Of a DNA stretch of 64,000 nt, positions 7,506 through 16,129 are shown piece by piece (position 1 is the first letter of the stretch; the number at the start of each line of letters is the position of its first letter). The stretch spans positions 78,241 through 142,240 of the forward strand of contig CALUPH010000005.1 of assembly GCA_944322615.1 (NCBI GenBank). Direction: 5' to 3'. The position numbers were made by a program, and so were the translations under genes. This DNA is from Candidatus Gastranaerophilales bacterium (lineage in GTDB: Bacteria; Cyanobacteriota; Vampirovibrionia; Gastranaerophilales; Gastranaerophilaceae). The notes beneath the pieces are model-generated. The model was given only the letters and a program-made list of their open reading frames with translations. It had not been told where the DNA came from and did no database searches.

Positions 7506-7762
7506 AAAATAAATATTGTGTTAATATCAAAATTTAAAAATGTTAGAAAATTAATTATGAATAATCAATCTTAATGTTAAAAATATTCAAATTGCATGTT
7601 TATTTATAACATAACCCAAAGGTGAGATTTTTTCGTTAACGCATAAACGGGCAGTTAAATGGTGCCACGTCTCACTCTGCCGAACAAAACGATTAAGTAT
7701 CGTTTTGTGAGAGGGGAGAACCCTAATTTACGAAGTAAATTTGCGTGAGATTTCGAGACAAT
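7506..7762. other. Non-coding gap with duplicated tRNA end and two small hairpins
   Basis: No gene is seen here. It holds one copy of the 20-bp direct repeat (7654-7673) and two small hairpins after it: AAAACGAT/ATCGTTTT around 7686-7706 and AATTTAC/GTAAATT around 7724-7742. TCTCAC near 7670 can pair with GTGAGA near 7745, so this stretch could fold as one unit. It might be a relic of an integrated element or an unrecognised RNA. Confidence 0.4.
7654..7673. repeat. Direct repeat of the tRNA-Phe 3' end (att-like)
   Basis: GTTAAATGGTGCCACGTCTC here is identical to 7784-7803, which covers the 3' end of tRNA-Phe, its CCA and 6 nt beyond. Repeats of a tRNA 3' end are typical footprints of tyrosine-recombinase integration. 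Only about 130 bp separate the copies and no integrase is present, so this would be an empty or collapsed site. Confidence 0.55.
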
Positions 7763-7786
7763 AAAAAAACAGGCATTTAGCCTGTT
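7763..7786 (-). terminator. Terminator of tRNA-Phe
   Basis: On the minus strand AACAGGC pairs with GCCTGTT (7780-7786 with 7768-7774) around a TAAAT loop, followed by a T run. It lies directly after the tRNA 3' end. Confidence 0.8.
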
Positions 7787-7789
7787 AAA

Positions 7790-7865
7790 TGGTGCCACGT
7801 CTCGGAATCGAACCAAGGACACAGGGATTTTCAGTCCCTTGCTCTACCAACTGAGCTAACGTGGC
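7790..7865 (-). tRNA. tRNA-Phe (GAA)
   Basis: A full cloverleaf reads from 7865 downward: acceptor GCCACGT/ACGTGGC, D arm with AGCTCAGTTGGTAGAGC, anticodon loop CTGAAAA with anticodon GAA, and T arm with GGTTCGATTCC. CCA is encoded. The 3' end is duplicated about 130 bp away. Confidence 0.95.
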
Positions 7866-7954
7866 TCAACCTTATGTAAATATAATATCAATTAAATGTT
7901 ATTAGTCAACATATTTTTTTATAAAGCAAATAAAATACCAAAATAATGTTTACT

Positions 7955-9001
7955 TTAGTTGTAAAGATTGTCTTTTCTCATACTATCACTATAAATATAT
8001 TCGGAATATGAATAAACTTTAGTATTTATTTTCATTTTTTTTATAAAATATTCAAGACCAAATTTTGATAACAAGCATGATGTAATTATTGTCTTGTTTT
8101 CAATATCTTGTTTTTTATAAAATACATCTTTAAAAAGCTTATCAGCAAGTTTTCTATGTTTTAAAAGGATAAAATTTTCCATCAAAGAACAATTGCCTTT
8201 TTTATTTAATGTTTTTATTTCTTTAGAAAGATAACATTCATCATTTCTTATTAAAGGTTTATGATATACATAAGAGTTATTAGAAGTTAATTCAAAATTA
8301 TTTAGTTTTAATAAATCATCAAATCTTATTAACTTTTCTTTTAGTTCAGGAATTCTTTTTAATGTTTCATAGCAAGAGTCACAAGAACAAACTATATATT
8401 TAATATCAGAAGAGACAGAATCAATGATTTTACTTGAATTCTGTTGAAACGACTTCAAGTCACCATCACTTAGATAGGGTAAGCCACAACATAATGATGA
8501 AGTTTTAACTACTCTATAACCTAATTTTTCTAAAATATTTAATGTTGCATTTTTATCAGATGGATTAACATATTTATTTATACATCCTTGGAAATATAGA
8601 ATATTTTCTTTATTTAAATTTTTACTTTGTTTTTTTTCTCTTTTCACCTGAATATTTTTTTTACGTATTTTATAAGTCAATAAAATAAAAAGAAAAATAA
8701 TTGAAAAAGGTAAAAAACTATATTTATAATTATTTTGAGATTTTAATAAAGTAAAAATTTCTCTTGCATCAATATTACTTGGGCAAAAACTCTTACATAA
8801 GTTGCAATTTAGACATAAATCCAAGTCTTTAATAAATTTTGTGCTTAGTTTTTTATTGAAATTATAAAAATTATTCAAGACAATATATCTTCCTCTTGAT
8901 AGATACATCTCATTTTTTGTAGAAAGATATATTGGGCATACTGATTGACAAAGCCCACATTTTGAACATTTATAAACTTCTTCTTTTATATCAATATCCA
9001 T
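7955..9001 (-). CDS. Fe-S CCG-domain oxidoreductase subunit (GlcF/LutA-like) with an inserted membrane helix
   Basis: Two 4Fe-4S motifs occupy the N-terminus (Cys12, 15, 18, 22 and Cys63, 66, 69, 73 from the ATG at 9001; a TTG 18 nt earlier is possible). A hydrophobic helix follows at about residues 95-111. Then comes a cysteine-rich CCG domain: FQGC, SLCCGLPY and CSCDSC. A second CCG domain is weak, ending in ITSCLLSKFG. Such proteins pass electrons in glycolate or lactate oxidation or in heterodisulfide-reductase-type complexes. No flavin partner lies next to it, so the substrate is unknown. The helix between the two halves suggests membrane attachment. It is divergent from lptC with 73 nt between start codons. 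Confidence 0.75.
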   Translation of the reverse strand: MDIDIKEEVYKCSKCGLCQSVCPIYLSTKNEMYLSRGRYIVLNNFYNFNKKLSTKFIKDLDLCLNCNLCKSFCPSNIDAREIFTLLKSQNNYKYSFLPFSIIFLFILLTYKIRKKNIQVKREKKQSKNLNKENILYFQGCINKYVNPSDKNATLNILEKLGYRVVKTSSLCCGLPYLSDGDLKSFQQNSSKIIDSVSSDIKYIVCSCDSCYETLKRIPELKEKLIRFDDLLKLNNFELTSNNSYVYHKPLIRNDECYLSKEIKTLNKKGNCSLMENFILLKHRKLADKLFKDVFYKKQDIENKTIITSCLLSKFGLEYFIKKMKINTKVYSYSEYIYSDSMRKDNLYN

Positions 9002-9074
9002 AATAAAATTATCTAACAAAATAAATTGGTATACAATTGCATTTTATTTCTAATTATATGATAATTATTAAAAT

Positions 9075-9653
9075 ATGATGGGTAAAAGTATGTTTAAAAG
9101 TAAAAAGAATATAGCATATTTTTCATTGTTTGCAATTATTTTTATAGGTTGCTTATGGTCATTTATTTATGCAGGAATGATTACAAAATCGTTTAAAAAC
9201 AAGCTTGTTGATCAAACTTACAAAAATAAAGAAGCTAATATAGAAAATCTGCTTGTTACAGAAACAAAAGACGGACAAAAGTTGTGGGAATTATATGCTG
9301 ATACTGGTATGTATACTGATTCCGATAATGTTGTGCTCTTAGAAAATTTGATAGGAAACTTTTATGATGAAGATAAAGTAAAAGCCAGTTTTAAAGCAGA
9401 TAAAGGCACATATAACGCAACAAAAAAGCAAATTATTTTATATGATAATGTACTTTTAGTGTATAAAGATGGTACAAACATTGGTACTGAAAGACTAACT
9501 TATTCCGGTAAAGATGAAGATATCATTGCAGAAGGTAATGTTAGAATAGAAAAGCCGGGAGAAGCTGTTATTATTGGAAACAAAGCGGTTTTAGACGGTA
9601 ATTATTCTGATTTTCATATAGTCGGAAGAACTCAAACTCAGTTTTATATGTAA
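9075..9653 (+). CDS. lptC: LptC-like lipopolysaccharide export protein
   Basis: One N-terminal membrane helix (about residues 14-32) anchors a periplasmic beta-rich domain of about 150 residues, the layout of LptC, which hands lipopolysaccharide from the LptBFG transporter to LptA. The strand pattern W-E-L-Y-A-D, then YNATKKQIILYDNV and ERLTYSGKDEDIIAEGNV, is typical of the LptC/OstA fold. The next gene encodes an OstA/LptA-like protein 13 nt on, which supports the call. The start could be either Met1 or Met6; neither has a clear ribosome binding site. Its presence indicates a diderm cell. Confidence 0.75.
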   Translation: MMGKSMFKSKKNIAYFSLFAIIFIGCLWSFIYAGMITKSFKNKLVDQTYKNKEANIENLLVTETKDGQKLWELYADTGMYTDSDNVVLLENLIGNFYDEDKVKASFKADKGTYNATKKQIILYDNVLLVYKDGTNIGTERLTYSGKDEDIIAEGNVRIEKPGEAVIIGNKAVLDGNYSDFHIVGRTQTQFYM

Positions 9654-9666
9654 AGATAGGCAAGGT

Positions 9667-10617
9667 ATGAAAAGAAAAATTATAAATTCAATATTAGTTT
9701 TAATGTTAATAACTTCAGGAATAAGTTATGCAGCATCATTAACAGTTGAATCAGATAAGCAAGAATTTAAAGATAGTGATAAAAAAATTTATTTAGAAGG
9801 TAATGTAAAAGTTAAAACAGGCGATGTAAATGTTTTAAGTCCAAGAGCTGTTGTAGAAGTTGATCCTGCTAATAACAAAGTAAATAAAGTAGAGTTTAAG
9901 GAAAATGCCTATTCATATCAACTTAAAGACGGGAAAAAACATGAAATAAAAGCACAAATTTTAGAAATGTCTTTATTAAAAAAAGTTTTTTCAGCTAAAG
10001 GGAATACTATTTCGTCTATTACAGAAAAAGACAGACCAATTGTAATTGTTACTGCAGATAGACAGGAATATAATAAAGCTACTAATACAATGAAAGCATT
10101 TGGAAATGTTAACATATTATATAAAGATATTGAAACTTTTTCATCTGAGGCCTATGTAAATCTTACTGATAAAAATGATGTAAAAAAAATAGATTTAATC
10201 GGTACTGCAATGCTAAAACAAGGTAAAAGTAAAATAAATGCAAATAAGCTTTCTTATGACAATATATTAGAAGAAGCAGTCGCTAGAGGAAATGTTTATA
10301 CTGATATTACAACTGAAGATAACAAAAGAATTGAAGTATGGTCAGATTATCAGTCATATGATAAAAAGGCGAATATTGTAAGCGCTTCAGGATCTACAAA
10401 AATTAAATACGAAGATTACCTTGCAACAGGTCCAAAAGTAAATGTATTTGCTGATAAAGTAACAAAGAAGCTCAATGAAGCAGTATTTGTTGGACGCTCT
10501 AAAATAGAAACAAAGGGCAGAACAATTGAAGCAGATAGAATAACTATAACAATGAATCCAAAAGACTTTAAAGCTGAGGGAAATGTTAAATCAATAATTC
10601 CTAATATAGGAAATTAA
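9667..10617 (+). CDS. lptA: OstA/LptA-like periplasmic protein
   Basis: A signal peptide (residues 1-22, ending I-S-Y-A-A) precedes three or four OstA-type beta-jellyroll repeats. The recurring pattern of this fold is repeated along the chain: YLEGNVKVKTGDVNVLSPRA, then AFGNVNILYKDIETFSSEA, ARGNVYTDITTEDNKRIEV and ASGSTKIKYEDYLATGPKV. LptA bridges the periplasm for lipopolysaccharide. At 316 aa it is longer than the single-domain E. coli protein, as is common in cyanobacteria-like lineages. It is co-transcribed with the lptC-like gene, and a terminator follows directly. Confidence 0.75.
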   Translation: MKRKIINSILVLMLITSGISYAASLTVESDKQEFKDSDKKIYLEGNVKVKTGDVNVLSPRAVVEVDPANNKVNKVEFKENAYSYQLKDGKKHEIKAQILEMSLLKKVFSAKGNTISSITEKDRPIVIVTADRQEYNKATNTMKAFGNVNILYKDIETFSSEAYVNLTDKNDVKKIDLIGTAMLKQGKSKINANKLSYDNILEEAVARGNVYTDITTEDNKRIEVWSDYQSYDKKANIVSASGSTKIKYEDYLATGPKVNVFADKVTKKLNEAVFVGRSKIETKGRTIEADRITITMNPKDFKAEGNVKSIIPNIGN

Positions 10618-10639
10618 AATTATATTTTTATAAAAAAAA

Positions 10640-10670
10640 AAGAAGCAGCTATAAAACTGCTTCTTCTTTT
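10640..10670. terminator. Bidirectional terminator between lptA-like gene and nhaD-like gene
   Basis: AAGAAGCAG (10640-10648) pairs with CTGCTTCTT (10657-10665) around an 8-nt loop. A T run follows on the plus strand and a run of about ten T's on the minus strand. Confidence 0.85.
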
Positions 10671-10684
10671 TTATTTTATTTTTA

Positions 10685-12010
10685 TTATATAAAATGTCTT
10701 ACCCAAATATATGCTGAAGATAATGCTAAAGATATAAATACAACAATAACACCATATTTCATAAATTCTAAGAATTTAATTACGTGTCCGTGTTTAGCAG
10801 AGTTTTCAGATACAATAACATTTGCAGCAGCACCTATGATTGTTAAATTTCCACCTAAACAAGCACCTAAAGAAAGACACCACCACATAGGTAAAACAAA
10901 TTCTCTTCCTTTTTCTAGTTCGATTTCATGAATCATTGGTGCCATTGTTGCTGTATAAGGAATATTATCAATAATACCTGATAAAATACCCGACGCCCAT
11001 AAAATTACGTATGAGGCAATTTGTTGTGAGCCTGCAGTTACTTTTAACAACCAATCTGCCATTAATTTAATTCCGCCTGCAGCTTCAAAACCACCGATAA
11101 TTATGAACAATCCTATAAAGAAGAAAATTGTATTCCATTCAACTTCTTTAAATGTTTCTTCAGGATTTTCAAACAGAAGTAATATGCTTGCACCAATAAA
11201 TGCTATTATACAAGTTGCAATGTGTGTTATATCGTGTGTTAAAAATCCTAAAATAACAAGACCTAAAACAAGCATACTTCTTTTTAAAAGAGGATAATCT
11301 GTTATAGTTTTAGAGTTATCAATTTCTTGAATACTTGCCATTTTTTCTTCAGTAGTAACTAATTGTTTTCTAAAGCATAAGTACAAAAAGGCAACAACAG
11401 CAGCCATAATTATAAGACAAATTAAGGTTAATTCTTTAATAAAATCCATGAAAGAAAAACCTGCGGCACTACCAATAATAATATTTGGTGGATCACCAAT
11501 TAATGTTGCAGTTCCTCCAATATTTGATGCAAAAATTTCTGTTATTAATAAAGGAACAGGGTTGATATCCAATTGTTTAGCAACAACAAATGTTATAGGC
11601 ATAATTAAAATAACTGTTGTTACATTATCAAGAAACGCAGATAATAACGCCGTCAAGAACGCCAATGTAATTAAAACCATTAATGGCTTTCCTTTTGTCA
11701 TCTTTAAAAGTTCAATAGCTATCCACTTAAATACACCACATCTTGTTGTAATATTAACTATAATCATCATTGAAACAAGTAAAAAGATTACGTTAAAATC
11801 AACAAAATTAATAAAATAAAATTCATTTAAGCCTGTTTCAGCTATTTTTTCTTGACTTACTAATCCTGAAAAAACCACAACTGCTGCACCAAGAAGTGCA
11901 ATTGTAACTTTGGGTATTTTTTCAAGAGCAATAAATACGTATGCAAGAACTAAAACCACAGCTGATATAACGACTGCGTGGCTTTGAACTAAAGCATAAA
12001 ATTGTTCCAT
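10685..12010 (-). CDS. NhaD/ArsB-family ion transporter
   Basis: An integral membrane protein of 441 aa with about 11-12 hydrophobic helices. It carries signatures of the ion-transporter superfamily: FLDNVTTVILIMPI in the first half and GIIDNIPYTATMAPM in the second (the paired D-N motifs of inverted repeats), plus IGDPPNIIIGSAAG and IIGAAANVIV. The family includes NhaD sodium/proton antiporters, arsenite permeases and dicarboxylate carriers; the sequence alone does not decide, but sodium/proton exchange is my first choice. GAGAGG precedes the ATG. Single gene. Confidence 0.75.
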   Translation of the reverse strand: MEQFYALVQSHAVVISAVVLVLAYVFIALEKIPKVTIALLGAAVVVFSGLVSQEKIAETGLNEFYFINFVDFNVIFLLVSMMIIVNITTRCGVFKWIAIELLKMTKGKPLMVLITLAFLTALLSAFLDNVTTVILIMPITFVVAKQLDINPVPLLITEIFASNIGGTATLIGDPPNIIIGSAAGFSFMDFIKELTLICLIIMAAVVAFLYLCFRKQLVTTEEKMASIQEIDNSKTITDYPLLKRSMLVLGLVILGFLTHDITHIATCIIAFIGASILLLFENPEETFKEVEWNTIFFFIGLFIIIGGFEAAGGIKLMADWLLKVTAGSQQIASYVILWASGILSGIIDNIPYTATMAPMIHEIELEKGREFVLPMWWCLSLGACLGGNLTIIGAAANVIVSENSAKHGHVIKFLEFMKYGVIVVFISLALSSAYIWVRHFI

Positions 12011-12100
12011 ACGCTACCTCTCTATTTAATCTAGTGTTTAATAATATAAAAAATAAATGTTTTATTACATTATGACCATGATAACAAAAACATAAAAATT

Positions 12101-13210
12101 TTATTCTATTTTTATACCTTGTTTTAAAAATGCTTCAATAAAACCATCAATAGCACCATCCATAACTGCGTCTACATTACCAACTTCATAGTTGGTTCTG
12201 TGGTCTTTAACCATTTTGTATGGATGAAAAACATATGAACGAATTTGCGAGCCAAAGTTTATATCAACATTCTGACCTTTTAATTTCATTAGTTTTTCTT
12301 CATGCTCAGCTTGCTTTATAGCTAGCAATTTTGAAGCAAGTATTTGCATTGCCGTCTCTTTATTTTGAAGTTGTGAGCGTTGCTGCTGGCATCTTACAAC
12401 AATACCTGTAGGCTTGTGCAAAATTCTTACAGCCGTTTCAACTTTATTTACATTTTGTCCGCCTGCACCGCCTGAACGCATTGTATCCACAATAATATCT
12501 TCCTGTGGAATAACAATTTTTTTACTGAAATCTTCAATTACTGGTGATACTTCTAAACTTGCAAAGCTTGTTTGTCTTTTTCCGTTTGCATTAAATGGTG
12601 AAATCCTTACTAATCTATGTACACCCTTTTCAGCCTTTGCAAGACCATAAGCATATTTACCTATAACTTTAATAGTAGCAGATTTTATTCCCGCTTCTTC
12701 ACCATCAGAATGTTCAATCAATTCAACTTTCCAATGTTTATTTTCTGCCCAACGCATATACATTCTCAAAAGCATTTGAGCCCAGTCTTGAGCATCCGTT
12801 CCACCTGCACCTGCATTGATAGTTATGATTGCATCTGATTTATCATATTCTCCACTTAAAGTTGACTCTATTTCCCAAGTTTCTAATTCCGATTTTAAAA
12901 TTTTTATTGTCTTATCAACTTCTACAAGAACAGAATCTTCTTTAGTCTCTTCATACAATTCAAAAAGAGTGTCAATATCACTAACCAAAGTCTTCCAACG
13001 TTCAATTTTATCTAAATTATCTTTATCTTCTTTTATTTCTTGAGATATTTTGGACGAAATTTCGGGATTTGACCAAACATCACTCTGTTGTAATTTAGTC
13101 TCATTTTGAATTATTGAATTTTTAAGCGACTCTATATTAAATACTTTCAACGCTTTTTCAAACATTGATTTTACGGGTGTATAGGCTTGTTTTATTTCAA
13201 CATAAATCAA
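12101..13210 (-). CDS. prfB: Peptide chain release factor 2
   Basis: RF2 reads UGA and UAA stop codons and releases the finished peptide. The stop-recognition motif SPF (in [15 protein letters not shown]) and the peptidyl-hydrolysis motif GGQ (in [13 protein letters not shown]) are present. Length (369 aa) matches full-size RF2. The frame is open from the start, so the programmed +1 frameshift with an in-frame UGA near codon 25, which controls prfB in many bacteria, is absent. The best start is TTG 3 nt after the metG stop, with AGGGA inside the end of metG; an ATG 15 codons later is possible. It is co-transcribed with metG. Confidence 0.92.
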   Translation of the reverse strand: MIYVEIKQAYTPVKSMFEKALKVFNIESLKNSIIQNETKLQQSDVWSNPEISSKISQEIKEDKDNLDKIERWKTLVSDIDTLFELYEETKEDSVLVEVDKTIKILKSELETWEIESTLSGEYDKSDAIITINAGAGGTDAQDWAQMLLRMYMRWAENKHWKVELIEHSDGEEAGIKSATIKVIGKYAYGLAKAEKGVHRLVRISPFNANGKRQTSFASLEVSPVIEDFSKKIVIPQEDIIVDTMRSGGAGGQNVNKVETAVRILHKPTGIVVRCQQQRSQLQNKETAMQILASKLLAIKQAEHEEKLMKLKGQNVDINFGSQIRSYVFHPYKMVKDHRTNYEVGNVDAVMDGAIDGFIEAFLKQGIKIE

Positions 13211-13213
13211 TGC

Positions 13214-14785
13214 TTATTTCCCTTTTTTCTTATCTGTAGCAAACTCTGAATCTAAACGTAAAAATACAGGTTTAATCATTTCTTTTTCAGTAATTTTTGC
13301 TGGTTTTAAACCGACCCATATAAGATTATCATACTTAAAATCAACTTTTTCGTTTAGTTGAATCAATATATCTTGTGCAATATTAGGGCAATATGGATAC
13401 AACAAAATTGCAATATGACGCATTGCTTCAAGCACATTATATAAAACCTTACCGCACTCAAGCATTTTACCATCTTTCGCAAGTGTCCAAGGTGCATTTT
13501 CGGTTACATACTTGTTTACGCTATCTGCAAACGAAACAATCAAATTTGCTGCTTCTGCCACTTCAAATTTATTAAAACATTCTATAATTTGACATTTTGT
13601 ATTTGAAGCTAAAACAGCAATTTTATCGTTTTTATCTGATACAAATTCTGGTTTTATTTCACCATCGAAATATTTTACAAGCATATTTAGCGATCTGTTT
13701 AAAAGATTTCCAATATTATTAGCTAAATCTGCATTAACTTTTTCTTTAAAATCTTCGTCAGAGTAATTACCATCTTTACCTGTTAAAGCAGCAGATGCCA
13801 TATAATATCTGAAAGCATCAGGCTTTTCTAAATTAAATGAAACTAAAACATCATGAGGAGCTATAACATTTCCTAATGATTTACTCATTTTTGATTGATC
13901 GATAGTAATCCAGCCATGTGCAAATATTGATTTCGGTAAAGGTAAATCAAGTGCCATTAAAATAGCAATCCAATATATTGAATGGAATTTTATAATGTCT
14001 TTACCAATAACGTGGACGTCTGCTGGCCATAATGTTTTAAATTTATCTGAAGGATTTTCAACGTCATAGCCTATAGCCGTAATGTAATTAGATAGAGCAT
14101 CTATCCAAACATATATTGTCTGTGTTTCATCACCAGGGACTCCGATTCCCCATTGAACAGAAGATTTTGTTCTTGAAACTGATATATCTTCGATATTTTC
14201 TAATTGATTTAATATTTCATTAACTCTAATTGCAGGTTGGATAAAATCAGGGTGAGATTTAATATATTCTGCAATTTTATCTTTATATTTTGTTAATTTA
14301 AAGAAGTAATTTTCTTCTGTAACTTCTTCCGGTTTTTTTAAGTGATCAGGGCATAATCCGTCTTCTGTTAAATCTTTAGGATTTAGAAAAGCTTCACAAC
14401 CACTGCAATATAAACCTGTATATGAATGTTTATATATGTCTCCATTTTCTAAAAGTTTTTTAAATATTTGTCCAACTACTTTTCTGTGCTGTTCATCAGT
14501 TGTTCTGATAATTTGATCATAACTTATTTCCAATTCTTTCCAAGCTTGATCAAACTTTGAAAAGTTTTCGTCACATAATTCTTTTGGTGTTATACCTTTT
14601 GCCGCTGCAGTTTTTTGAATTTTAACACCATGTTCATCTGTACCTGTAAGCATATAGGCATTATCAACAATTTGTCTTTTATGTCTGATTATTACATCAG
14701 ATAATATTTTTTCATAAGCGTGTCCTATGTGTGGAGCACCATTAACATAATCAATAGCTGTTGTTAAATAAAATTTTTCTTGCAT
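13214..14785 (-). CDS. metG: Methionyl-tRNA synthetase
   Basis: MetRS charges tRNA-Met. The class I signature HIGH appears as HIGHAYEK after DYVNGAP, and KMSKS is KMSKSLGN. The zinc knuckle has C-S-G-C and C-P-D-H, the single-knuckle form. At 523 aa it lacks the C-terminal tRNA-binding domain found in longer MetRS. The start at 14785 is chosen because AAAGGTG lies upstream; the frame extends 7 codons further without support. The neighbours are prfB 3 nt downstream and, divergently, rph. Confidence 0.93.
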   Translation of the reverse strand: MQEKFYLTTAIDYVNGAPHIGHAYEKILSDVIIRHKRQIVDNAYMLTGTDEHGVKIQKTAAAKGITPKELCDENFSKFDQAWKELEISYDQIIRTTDEQHRKVVGQIFKKLLENGDIYKHSYTGLYCSGCEAFLNPKDLTEDGLCPDHLKKPEEVTEENYFFKLTKYKDKIAEYIKSHPDFIQPAIRVNEILNQLENIEDISVSRTKSSVQWGIGVPGDETQTIYVWIDALSNYITAIGYDVENPSDKFKTLWPADVHVIGKDIIKFHSIYWIAILMALDLPLPKSIFAHGWITIDQSKMSKSLGNVIAPHDVLVSFNLEKPDAFRYYMASAALTGKDGNYSDEDFKEKVNADLANNIGNLLNRSLNMLVKYFDGEIKPEFVSDKNDKIAVLASNTKCQIIECFNKFEVAEAANLIVSFADSVNKYVTENAPWTLAKDGKMLECGKVLYNVLEAMRHIAILLYPYCPNIAQDILIQLNEKVDFKYDNLIWVGLKPAKITEKEMIKPVFLRLDSEFATDKKKGK

Positions 14786-14857
14786 AATAAATACACCTTT
14801 GAACAAATATGATAAAATAAATTTAACACAAAGGTATTTTATAAAAAAGGGCTATAT

Positions 14858-15559
14858 ATGAGTGAAAGATTAAATAATAGAAAAAATAATGAACTAAGAA
14901 CAATTAAAATATCAAAAGATTATACGAAACATGCTTTAGGCTCTGTATTAATTGAGTTTGATGATACCAAAGTTATTGTTACGGCTTCTGTTGAAGAAGG
15001 TAAACCCAGATGGATGGATAAAACAGATCCAAGAGGCTGGGTAACAGCTGAATATTCATTATTACCATCTGCAACACATACTAGATGTCAAAGAGAAAGA
15101 AGCAAAATTTCAGGTAGAACACAAGAAATACAAAGACTAATCGGAAGAAGCCTTCGTTCTTGTGTTGATTTAGAAAAATTAGGTGATAGAACAATTACAA
15201 TTGACGCAGACGTAATTCAAGCTGATGGCGGAACTAGGTGTGCATCTATATGTGGTGGTTTTGTTGCAATGAATATCGCTATAAATAAACTTATAGAACA
15301 AGGTATATTAACAGAAAATCCAATTATTGAACCAATAGGTGCTGTTTCTGTAGGAATAATTGATGGAGAGATAAAGCTTGATTTAGATTATTCAGAAGAT
15401 TCACACGCCCAGGTTGACAGTAATGTTGTAATGACTAAATCAGGTAAAATTATTGAATTTCAAACTACCGCTGAAGGTGCCCCGTTTGAAAAATCACAAC
15501 TTGATGAAATATATAACCTTGCTAATAATGCAATACAGAAAATAATTCAATTATACTAA
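14858..15559 (+). CDS. rph: Ribonuclease PH
   Basis: RNase PH trims the 3' ends of tRNA precursors by phosphorolysis and acts as a hexamer. The family pattern is evident across the whole length: GSVLIEFDDTKVIVTASVE at the start, GWVTAEYSLLP and TRCQRERSKISGRTQEIQRL (an RNA-binding arginine-rich stretch), then TIDADVIQADGGTR-x-A-S and GIIDGEIKLDLDY-x-ED. Length 233 aa is usual. An AAAGGG site precedes the ATG. The gene is divergent from metG-prfB. Confidence 0.93.
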   Translation: MSERLNNRKNNELRTIKISKDYTKHALGSVLIEFDDTKVIVTASVEEGKPRWMDKTDPRGWVTAEYSLLPSATHTRCQRERSKISGRTQEIQRLIGRSLRSCVDLEKLGDRTITIDADVIQADGGTRCASICGGFVAMNIAINKLIEQGILTENPIIEPIGAVSVGIIDGEIKLDLDYSEDSHAQVDSNVVMTKSGKIIEFQTTAEGAPFEKSQLDEIYNLANNAIQKIIQLY

Positions 15560-15637
15560 ATTGAAATTTTTCATTTATGATGGCAAAAAAATACAAATTT
15601 GTTTTTTATGCAAATGTAAGGATATAGGAGAGAAAGC

Positions 15638-16129
15638 ATGCCTGTTAACTCAATCAATAATATTTCATTTTCAGGAAGAAATATTGAAAAAAAAGAAGCC
15701 AAAAGAGCAAGAAAAGAAGAGTATTACAAGTGGGTTAGTCAAAACCAAGCAAATGATGCTCTAAAGTTATCTTTAGGTAGAGAAGTTGAAGATGGTAAAT
15801 ACAAGGCAGCAGAAGCAGCTTTTTCAGCAGCAGCTTTAATAGGCACATTTGCTTCATTTATAGCAAAAACTTTGGTTGTTGGTAAAGTATCAAGTGGTGC
15901 ACCTATTACACCAAAGCTTATCAGACAAAATAAAGCAGCAAATATTGGTGTTCTTGCATCAGCAGGAGCTATTATTGTTGGAAATATGATTAGAAACCAT
16001 AATATAAAAGAGGCAGATAAAACTGCAAATGAAAGAGGTTTTCTTTCTACCAAAGACCGAATGAAAATAAAAAATGCTGATTTAAATTATTATGTAACAA
16101 ATGAAATATATAATTCACACGTAAATTAG
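15638..16129 (+). CDS. Orphan membrane protein with N-terminal SFSG motif
   Basis: No family recognised. AGGAGAG directly precedes the ATG. The N-terminus reads MPVNSINNISFSGRN, so the SFSG motif lies at residues 10-13, followed by a highly charged helical stretch. Two hydrophobic helices follow (about residues 62-84 and 108-125), with Ala-rich sequence between. The tail is polar. There is no signal peptide. Its end overlaps the facing dehydrogenase gene by 4 nt. It belongs to the set of otherwise unrelated window proteins that share the S-F-x-G motif near the N-terminus. Confidence 0.7.
   Translation: MPVNSINNISFSGRNIEKKEAKRARKEEYYKWVSQNQANDALKLSLGREVEDGKYKAAEAAFSAAALIGTFASFIAKTLVVGKVSSGAPITPKLIRQNKAANIGVLASAGAIIVGNMIRNHNIKEADKTANERGFLSTKDRMKIKNADLNYYVTNEIYNSHVN

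Noticed and set aside
7674..7783. The two hairpins near tRNA-Phe as a riboswitch or structured RNA
   Set aside because: Short A/T-rich stems with no recognised core; kept only as a note in the gap description.
11448..11819. 123-aa plus-strand frame
   Set aside because: Antisense to the NhaD/ArsB gene, whose membrane helices and motifs are clear.
15561..15764. 67-aa plus-strand frame after rph
   Set aside because: It overlaps the SFSG orphan in another frame and lacks a good start; the AGGAGAG site belongs to the ATG at 15638.
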